NCBI RefSeq assembly: GCF_000714545.1
Contig: NZ_AUNB01000030.1
Span: 1 to 40,318, forward strand
Direction of reading: 5' to 3'
DNA: 40,318 nucleotides
Source of the DNA: Thioclava indica
GTDB taxonomy: Bacteria > Pseudomonadota > Alphaproteobacteria > Rhodobacterales > Rhodobacteraceae
Position numbers and translations under genes: made by a program. Numbering within the stretch: position 1 is the first letter of the stretch; each line of letters starts with the position of its first letter. The notes beneath the pieces are model-generated. The model was not told the DNA's origin, did not search any database, and worked only from the letters and a program-made list of their open reading frames with translations. This document shows positions 34,865 through 40,318 of this stretch, one piece after another.

Positions 34865-34896
34865 GTTTCAAGCGCATGTGTAAGCCGCTTTGAAAC
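34865..34896. other. inverted repeat between rpiA and gor
   Basis: GTTTCAAGCG (from 34865) and CGCTTTGAAAC (to 34896) pair with one bulged base around a loop of about 11 nt. No T-run follows, so it is not a standard terminator. It lies within the rpiA-gor gap and may be a regulatory or processing site. Confidence 0.4.
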
Positions 34897-34943
34897 GCGG
34901 CGCGCATCGCGCGTAAATGACCAAAGACAAGGCGGTTAACCCC

Positions 34944-36299
34944 ATGAAATTTGATTACGACCTTTTTGTCATCGGTGGCGGCTCGGGCGGGGTGCGCGCA
35001 GCGCGTATCGCGGCCTCGGACTATAGCGCCAAGGTCGCGCTGGCCGAGGAATATCGCATGGGCGGCACCTGCGTGATCCGGGGCTGCGTGCCCAAGAAGC
35101 TGATGGTGTTCGCCTCGTCCCTGCCCGCCGCCGCCACCGAGGCGCGCGCCTATGGCTGGGACGCGCAATGCGGCAGCTTCGACTGGACGGCGTTTCGCAC
35201 GAAACTCGACGCCGAACTAGACCGTCTGGAGGCGATCTATCGCAAGGGCCAGTCCAACGCAGGCGTAACCGTTTACGACCAGCGCGCCACGGTCTCGGGC
35301 GCGCATGAGGTGACGCTGGCCGATGGTAGCACGCTCTCGGCCAAGCATATTCTGGTGGCGACTGGCGGGCAGCCTTTTGTGCCCGACTTCCCCGGCAGTG
35401 ATCTGGTGATGACCAGCAATGAAATCTTCAAGATGGAGACCCTGCCGGAGCGTATTCTGATCGTGGGCGGGGGCTATATCGCGTGCGAATTCGCCTGCAT
35501 CCTGAATGGCTTGGGCGTGAATGTGACGCAGTTCAACCGATCGGCGCTGCTGCGCGGATTTGACACCGAGGCGCGCGATTTGATTGTCGATCAGATGGCG
35601 GCTCGCGGGATCGACATTCACACGCATATGGTGATCACCGAGATCAACAAAGACGGCGACGATCTGGTCGTGACCTGCGGCGACGGGCGCGAGGACCGCT
35701 TTGACGCGGTGCTTTACGCCACGGGGCGCGTGCCCAACACCGAAGGCATGGGTCTGGAAACGGCGGGCGTCACCTTGGGCGAGCGCGGCGAGATTGTCGT
35801 GGATAAGTGGTCGCAAACCAATATCCCCTCGATCTACGCGGTGGGCGATGTGACCAACCGCATCAACCTCACGCCGGTTGCGATCCGCGAGGGTCATGCT
35901 TTCGCCGATACCGTCTTTGGCGCGAAGCCCGCGCATATGGATCACGAACTGGTCGCCTCGGCCGTGTTCACCCAGCCTGAATTTGGCACCTGCGGCATCA
36001 CCGAGGAAGAGGCCGCCGAGCGCGGTCAAGCCGAGGTTTACGTCTCTAGCTTCAAACCGATGCGCTCGGCCTTTGCCGGGGCGGATGATCGCGTGCTGAT
36101 GAAGCTGATCGTCTGTGGCGATACACGCAGGGTGCTGGGCTGTCATATCGTCGCGCCCGACGCGGGCGAAATGATCCAGATGATCGCCATCGCGATGAAG
36201 ATGGGCGCAACGAAAGAGCAATTTGATGCGACCTGCGCGGTCCATCCCACGATGGCCGAAGAACTGGTGACCATGCGGAACCCGGTGCGTCATTATTGA
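34944..36299 (+). CDS. gor: glutathione-disulfide reductase
   Basis: It reduces oxidised glutathione using NADPH and FAD. The 451-residue protein has the FAD loop GGGSGG at 11-16, the redox pair Cys43-x4-Cys48 in GTCVIRGCVPKK, a second dinucleotide loop VGGGYIACEFA near 172-182, and the C-terminal HPTMAEELVTM that supplies the catalytic His-Glu across the dimer. The long run between redox Cys and the sequence GCVPKKL place it with glutathione reductase rather than lipoamide or mercury enzymes. ATG 34944 is chosen because the protein then starts at the usual place; ATG 34917 would add 9 residues without a ribosome site. Confidence 0.93.
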   Translation: MKFDYDLFVIGGGSGGVRAARIAASDYSAKVALAEEYRMGGTCVIRGCVPKKLMVFASSLPAAATEARAYGWDAQCGSFDWTAFRTKLDAELDRLEAIYRKGQSNAGVTVYDQRATVSGAHEVTLADGSTLSAKHILVATGGQPFVPDFPGSDLVMTSNEIFKMETLPERILIVGGGYIACEFACILNGLGVNVTQFNRSALLRGFDTEARDLIVDQMAARGIDIHTHMVITEINKDGDDLVVTCGDGREDRFDAVLYATGRVPNTEGMGLETAGVTLGERGEIVVDKWSQTNIPSIYAVGDVTNRINLTPVAIREGHAFADTVFGAKPAHMDHELVASAVFTQPEFGTCGITEEEAAERGQAEVYVSSFKPMRSAFAGADDRVLMKLIVCGDTRRVLGCHIVAPDAGEMIQMIAIAMKMGATKEQFDATCAVHPTMAEELVTMRNPVRHY

Positions 36300-36354
36300 A
36301 ATCACGAACACAATACCCAAGTGTTTCGAGAGATAACGGAAAGGTGAGGACCAT

Positions 36355-37539
36355 ATGAGCAACGGAGGCCCCTGGGGCGGCGGTGGCAGTGGCGGCGATG
36401 ACGACCGCGACGACCCGCAAGACAACAAACGGCCCGGACAGCGACGCCCCGGCGAGGGCGGCGGCCAAATCCCTGAAATCGAAGATTTCATGCGCAAGGG
36501 CTCGGAACAGCTTAAGGTGCTGATGGGCGGACGCGGCGGCAATGGTCGCCCCAATCGTCCCTCCGGCGGCGGCGCTGGCGGCCCCTTCCCGACCAAACTG
36601 GCCATTCTGGTCGGCGTGATCGCGGTCGCAGGATTTTGGGCGTTCTCCTCGTTTTATAAGGTCAACCAAGGCAACCGCTCCGTCGAGCTGATGTTTGGGC
36701 GCTACATCGCGACCAAAGGTCCGGGTCTGAACTTCGCGCCTTGGCCGGTCGTCACCTACACCAAGGTGCCCGTTACGCGCGAACAAACGGTCGATATCGG
36801 CTCGGGGCGCTCGGGCACGAATGATAGCGGGCTGATGCTCACGGGCGATCAGAACATCGTCGATCTGGAATTCCAGGTGGTCTGGAACATCAACGATCCG
36901 GCGAAATACCTGTTCAACCTTGCAGATCCGCAGGGCACGATCCGCGCGGTGTCGGAATCCGCGATGCGCGATATTATCGCACGTTCGCAACTTGCACCGG
37001 TCCTGAACCGCGACCGCGGTGTCATTGCAGCCGATCTGCAAACCGCCGTTCAAGGCACGCTTGATAGCTATGATGCGGGGATCAACATCGTGCGGGTGAA
37101 CTTCAACCGCGCCGATCCGCCCTCTGAGGTGATCGACAGCTTCCGCGAGGTGCAAGCCGCGCAACAGGAACGTGACCGGCTGGAAAAAGAGGCTGATAAA
37201 TACGCCAACACCGTGACCGCAGGGGCGCGGGGTGAGGCCGCTCAGTTGAAAGAAGAGGCCGAAGGCTATCGCGCCAAGATCGTGAACGCTGCCGAGGGTG
37301 ACGCCGCGCGCTTTAACTCGATCCTCACGGAATACGAAAAAGCGCCCGAAGTAACCAAGCGCCGGATGTATTACGAAACGATGGGCCGGGTGTTGTCCGG
37401 GCTCAACAAGGTCGTCGTGGATACCAAATCGGGTGAAAACGGCGTCGTGCCCTATCTGCCGCTTGATCAACTGCGACCGGGTGGCTCGACCACGTCCAGC
37501 ACCGCCAAAACGACAAGCAATACCGGGGGGAGCAACTAA
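36355..37539 (+). CDS. hflK: FtsH protease modulator HflK
   Basis: HflK and HflC form a large inner-membrane cage that holds and modulates the FtsH protease. The 394-residue protein has a Gly- and Asp-rich cytoplasmic N terminus (residues 1-80), one membrane helix at 81-100 (KLAILVGVIAVAGFWAFSSF), then an SPFH/band 7 domain in the periplasm and a long helical region rich in Glu and Ala (about 255-330). The Ser/Thr-rich tail is variable. The stop overlaps the hflC start by 1 bp (TAATG). A GGAAAGGTGAGG site precedes the ATG. Confidence 0.95.
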   Translation: MSNGGPWGGGGSGGDDDRDDPQDNKRPGQRRPGEGGGQIPEIEDFMRKGSEQLKVLMGGRGGNGRPNRPSGGGAGGPFPTKLAILVGVIAVAGFWAFSSFYKVNQGNRSVELMFGRYIATKGPGLNFAPWPVVTYTKVPVTREQTVDIGSGRSGTNDSGLMLTGDQNIVDLEFQVVWNINDPAKYLFNLADPQGTIRAVSESAMRDIIARSQLAPVLNRDRGVIAADLQTAVQGTLDSYDAGINIVRVNFNRADPPSEVIDSFREVQAAQQERDRLEKEADKYANTVTAGARGEAAQLKEEAEGYRAKIVNAAEGDAARFNSILTEYEKAPEVTKRRMYYETMGRVLSGLNKVVVDTKSGENGVVPYLPLDQLRPGGSTTSSTAKTTSNTGGSN

Positions 37540-38459
37540 TGCGTGGACCTTTTGCATTCGGTGTTCTGGTGATCCTCGTGGCACTGGGGCTGAACTCTTT
37601 CTTCGTCGTGGATGAAAAACACCGCGCCTTGGTGCTGCAATTTGGCGAGGTGAAACAGGTCAAAACCGATCCGGGGCTTGGCTTTAAATGGCCGCTGATC
37701 GACACGGTCGTGCAATATGACGACCGCATCCTGAGCCTGACCACGCAGCCCCTTGAGGTGACGCCGCTTGATGATCGTCGCCTTGTGGTGGATGCATTCG
37801 CGCGCTGGCGCATCACCGATCTGGTGCGCTTTCGTGAAGCTGTCGGCACCAGCGGTGAAGATGGCGCGCGCGACCGTCTGGATCGCCTGCTGACCGCGAA
37901 AATCCGTGAGGTGCTTGGTGCGGTTCCCTCAACGGCGGTGCTGTCCAAAGACCGCACGCCGCTGATGAACCAGATCCGCGACTTGGCCCGCAAAGAGGCG
38001 GCCTCGCTGGGGGTTGATGTCATCGACGTGCGTTTGACGCGCACCGACCTGCCCGATCAGAACCTTTCGGCCACCTACGCCCGGATGCGGGCAGAACGGG
38101 AACGCGAGGCCGCAGACGAGCGTGCCCGTGGTGCAGAGGCCGCACAACGCGTGCGCGCCACTGCCGACCGGACCGTGGTCGAGGTGACCTCGCAGGCCAA
38201 AAAAGAGGCCGAGGTGATCCGGGGTGAAGCCGACGCAACGGCCAACAAGGTCTATGCGGATGCCTACTCCAAGGATCAAAGCTTCTTTGCCTTCAACCGT
38301 GCGCTGCAATTTTACGCAGACTCGATGAAAGCACAAAGCTCGTCTCTGGTGACGCAGCCCGACAGCCTTTACTTCAACTATGACGACTTCCTGCGCTCGA
38401 TCGGGGAGGTGCCAAAACAAACCGCCTCGTCGGTGGCACAAGGCGCGGCGGGTCAGTGA
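37539..38459 (+). CDS. hflC: FtsH protease modulator HflC
   Basis: HflC is the partner of HflK. The 306-residue protein has one N-terminal membrane helix (about 4-22, FAFGVLVILVALGLNSFFVV), then an SPFH domain starting DEKHRALVLQFGEVKQ and a charged helical region (about 180-240, rich in Arg, Glu, Ala). Its start overlaps the hflK stop and its stop overlaps the start of the DUF2065 gene (TGATG), so all three are translationally coupled. Confidence 0.95.
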   Translation: MRGPFAFGVLVILVALGLNSFFVVDEKHRALVLQFGEVKQVKTDPGLGFKWPLIDTVVQYDDRILSLTTQPLEVTPLDDRRLVVDAFARWRITDLVRFREAVGTSGEDGARDRLDRLLTAKIREVLGAVPSTAVLSKDRTPLMNQIRDLARKEAASLGVDVIDVRLTRTDLPDQNLSATYARMRAEREREAADERARGAEAAQRVRATADRTVVEVTSQAKKEAEVIRGEADATANKVYADAYSKDQSFFAFNRALQFYADSMKAQSSSLVTQPDSLYFNYDDFLRSIGEVPKQTASSVAQGAAGQ

Positions 38460-38659
38460 TGATCTGGCTATTGACCGGTCTTGGACTGGTTCTGGTGATC
38501 GAGGGGCTGGCGCTTGCGCTGGCCCCTTCGCGTATTGAGGAAGCGCTGGAATTTCTGCGCGCCCTCGGGCCTGCGCGGCGGCGCGTGTTGGGATTGATAA
38601 CACTGGCTTTTGGGGTTGCGATCTTGTGGCTGCTGCGCGCCTTTGGCATCGGATTTTAG
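38459..38659 (+). CDS. DUF2065 family small membrane protein
   Basis: The 66-residue protein has two hydrophobic helices, IWLLTGLGLVLVIEGLALAL and VLGLITLAFGVAILWLL, separated by an amphipathic segment (RIEEALEFLRALGPARRR). This matches DUF2065, a family usually next to hflC in proteobacteria. The TGATG overlap with hflC means its amount follows HflC. A GTG at 38456 is possible but the ATG at 38459 is the usual start. Its function is unknown; the position suggests a part in the HflKC-FtsH complex. Confidence 0.88.
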   Translation: MIWLLTGLGLVLVIEGLALALAPSRIEEALEFLRALGPARRRVLGLITLAFGVAILWLLRAFGIGF

Positions 38660-38690
38660 CAGTCCCCCTGCATTTTGCGGCAAAGGAAAA

Positions 38691-38720
38691 CTTCCCTTCA
38701 CGCCCCCGCGCCCCTACATT
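38691..38720 (+). promoter_or_regulatory. candidate stress-type promoter of the DegP/DegQ gene
   Basis: CTTCCC (38691-38696), a 14-bp spacer and CCCCTACATT (38711-38720) loosely resemble a heat-shock sigma-32 promoter of alphaproteobacteria. The match is weak in the -35 part. The same CCCTACAT appears before the aspartic protease gene (30780-30788). I give it only as a hint. Confidence 0.25.
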
Positions 38721-38780
38721 TCAAGAAACCGAGAGCAAATCGCGCGGCCCTGATAAGCGCTGCGCAACAGGGAGAGGCTT

Positions 38781-40244
38781 ATGAAATTCGTCACCGAGAC
38801 CAGACTGGCTCTGCGTGGGGGGATGGGGGCTGCGATGCTGGCGCTCGCCTTGGCTGTCGCGCCGCTATCAGGCCCCGCCTATGCACGCGCCGCGCCGGAG
38901 AGCTTTGCCGATCTGGTCGATCAGGTCAGCAATTCGGTCGTCAACATCACCACCTCGACCACGGTTGCCGCGCCAACGAATGTCGGCCCGAATTTCCCCC
39001 CCGGTTCTCCGTTCGAGGATTTGTTCAAAGATTTCGGCCTGCCCGGCCCCAATGGCGAAAAAGGCCCGGCGCGCCCGCGTCGATCCAACGCCCTTGGCTC
39101 GGGCTTCGTGATTTCCGAGGACGGCTATATCGTCACCAACAACCACGTCATCGACGGCGCGGACGAGATCGAGATCGAGTTCTTCTCGGGCAAACGACTG
39201 GACGCGGAACTGGTGGGCACCGATCCCAAAACCGATATCGCGCTGCTCAAGGTGAAATCGGATACGCCCCTGCCCTTCGTCAAGTTCGCCGATAGCGACA
39301 AGGTGCGCGTGGGCGATTGGGTGATGGCGATGGGCAACCCGCTGGGTCAGGGATTTTCGGCCAGTGCCGGCATCATCTCGGCGCGCAACCGCGAGCTGTC
39401 GGGCAGCTATGACGACTATCTGCAAACCGACGCGGCGATCAACCGGGGCAACTCGGGCGGGCCGCTGTTTGATATGGAGGGCGATGTGGTGGGCGTGAAC
39501 ACCGCGATCCTGTCGCCCAATGGCGGGTCCATCGGGATCGGCTTTTCGATGACCTCGAATGTGGTGTCTAAAGTGACCGAGCAACTCAAGGAATTCGGCG
39601 AGACCCGGCGCGGCTGGCTTGGCGTCAAAATCCAAGACGTGACGCCGGACATGGCCGAGGCGATGGGTCTGGCCAAGCCCGAGGGCGCGATGGTTTCCGA
39701 GGTGCCCGATGGCCCCGCGAAAGAGGCCGGGATCGAGGCGGGCGACGTGATCACCTCGTTTGACGGCGGCGAGGTCAAAAGCACCCGCGATCTGGTGAAA
39801 CGTGTGGCCGATGCGCCGGTGGGCGAAAAGGTCCGCGTCACCGTGCTACGCGATGGCAAAACCGAAACGCTGTTGGTCACGCTGGGACGGCGCGAGCTGG
39901 CCGAGGGCGAAAAGCCCCCCAAAGCCGTGCAAGCCCCGCAAGAGGTCGAGAAGGACATGCTGGGCCTGACCCTGACGCCGCTGACGGATGCCTTGCGCAG
40001 CGAAATGGGCCTGACCAAAGAGACCTCGGGGCTGATCATCAAGTCGATTGATGAGAGTTCGACCGCCTACGAAAAGGGCCTGCGCATGGGCGATCTGATC
40101 ACCGAAGCCGGACAAAAGCCGGTCGCCTCGATGGACGATTTCGAAGATCAGGTTGCAGCGGCTAAAGACGCCGGTCGCAAGTCCATCCTGCTCCTGATCC
40201 GACGCGGCGGCGAACCTCGCTTCGTGGCGCTGCCGATGGAATGA
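38781..40244 (+). CDS. periplasmic Do-family serine protease (DegP/DegQ type)
   Basis: It degrades or refolds damaged periplasmic proteins. The 487-residue protein starts with a signal peptide ending near AYA-RA (residues 1-35). The trypsin-like domain has His122 in VTNNHVIDGA, Asp152 in TDIALL and Ser225 in GNSGGPLF. Two PDZ domains follow, at about 260-370 and 390-480. The length and the short Q-linker after the signal fit DegQ or DegP; the two cannot be told apart here, so I leave the symbol empty. A GGGAGAGG site precedes the ATG. It follows the hflKC-DUF2065 group and has its own upstream region. Confidence 0.93.
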   Translation: MKFVTETRLALRGGMGAAMLALALAVAPLSGPAYARAAPESFADLVDQVSNSVVNITTSTTVAAPTNVGPNFPPGSPFEDLFKDFGLPGPNGEKGPARPRRSNALGSGFVISEDGYIVTNNHVIDGADEIEIEFFSGKRLDAELVGTDPKTDIALLKVKSDTPLPFVKFADSDKVRVGDWVMAMGNPLGQGFSASAGIISARNRELSGSYDDYLQTDAAINRGNSGGPLFDMEGDVVGVNTAILSPNGGSIGIGFSMTSNVVSKVTEQLKEFGETRRGWLGVKIQDVTPDMAEAMGLAKPEGAMVSEVPDGPAKEAGIEAGDVITSFDGGEVKSTRDLVKRVADAPVGEKVRVTVLRDGKTETLLVTLGRRELAEGEKPPKAVQAPQEVEKDMLGLTLTPLTDALRSEMGLTKETSGLIIKSIDESSTAYEKGLRMGDLITEAGQKPVASMDDFEDQVAAAKDAGRKSILLLIRRGGEPRFVALPME

Positions 40245-40264
40245 TCTGAGGTTTGAGCGTCACG

Positions 40265-40292
40265 AAAAGGCGCCCTGCGGGGCGCCTTTTTT
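40265..40292 (+). terminator. rho-independent terminator of the Deg protease gene
   Basis: An 11-bp stem (AAAAGGCGCCC with GGGCGCCTTTT, loop TGCG) is followed by further T, 20 bp after the stop codon at 40242-40244. It is the strongest terminator in the window. Confidence 0.9.
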
Positions 40293-40318
40293 GTAAGCGG
40301 TGCGCCGCTCCCACACTT

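Noticed and set aside
36052-37584. Minus-strand open frame of 510 codons opposite gor and hflK
   Set aside because: It crosses two well-supported genes on the plus strand and shows no domain.
1-40318. tRNA, rRNA, prophage, integrase or attachment sites
   Set aside because: I looked for tRNA arm patterns, rRNA cores and integrase motifs on both strands and saw none. Absence by eye is not proof.

Overview
The window is a chromosomal segment of an alphaproteobacterium, most likely a Rhodobacterales (Roseobacter/Rhodobacter) species. The evidence is the GC-rich sequence, the B12-dependent class II ribonucleotide reductase, several small families typical of the group (DUF1489, DUF2478, a PIN protein next to an RlmI-like methyltransferase, DUF3422, DUF815 behind tatABC), Entner-Doudoroff sugar metabolism, and two Hint-domain proteins of a kind common in marine Rhodobacterales. 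Coding density is high. I see no tRNA, rRNA, CRISPR array, prophage or intact mobile element.

Layout, left to right. 1-1048: a AAA+ ATPase gene cut by the window edge. 1362-3626: nrdJ with its own terminator. 3753-4492: two small convergent genes. 4572-8307: a tightly packed zwf-pgl-pgi operon (minus strand). 8414-10747: DUF2478, then a coupled RlmI-like methyltransferase/PIN pair (minus). 10944-13527: edd-eda (plus). A 12-bp palindrome, GTTAGCGCTAAC, lies upstream of both zwf and edd, so the five genes that take glucose 6-phosphate to pyruvate and glyceraldehyde 3-phosphate probably share one LacI-type regulator that is not encoded here. 13535-16590: glnE and a coupled small gene. 16591-17313: a gene-poor stretch with an intergenic repeat and a broken IS3-family remnant. 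17314-19425: an RTX repeat protein ending in a Hint domain. 19521-21936: choline sulfatase and an aldo/keto reductase. 21956-23245: a DUF3422 membrane protein. 23365-26738: a glutamylated-putrescine catabolic operon. 26924-29490: tatA-tatB-tatC-DUF815. 29686-31415: an HTH regulator, a MarC-family membrane protein and a membrane-anchored retropepsin-like protease. 31419-32798: L-serine dehydratase. 32957-33970: a second, smaller Hint protein. 34067-40244: rpiA, gor, then hflK-hflC-DUF2065 and a DegP/DegQ-type periplasmic protease closed by a strong terminator.

Most of the window is conserved housekeeping. The less explained parts are the two Hint proteins, the shared palindrome controlling the Entner-Doudoroff genes, four copies of a roughly 33-bp intergenic repeat (two forming a large inverted repeat between edd and eda), and the decayed IS remnant that borders the RTX-Hint gene. 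Functional calls rest on motif recognition by eye, with no database search.
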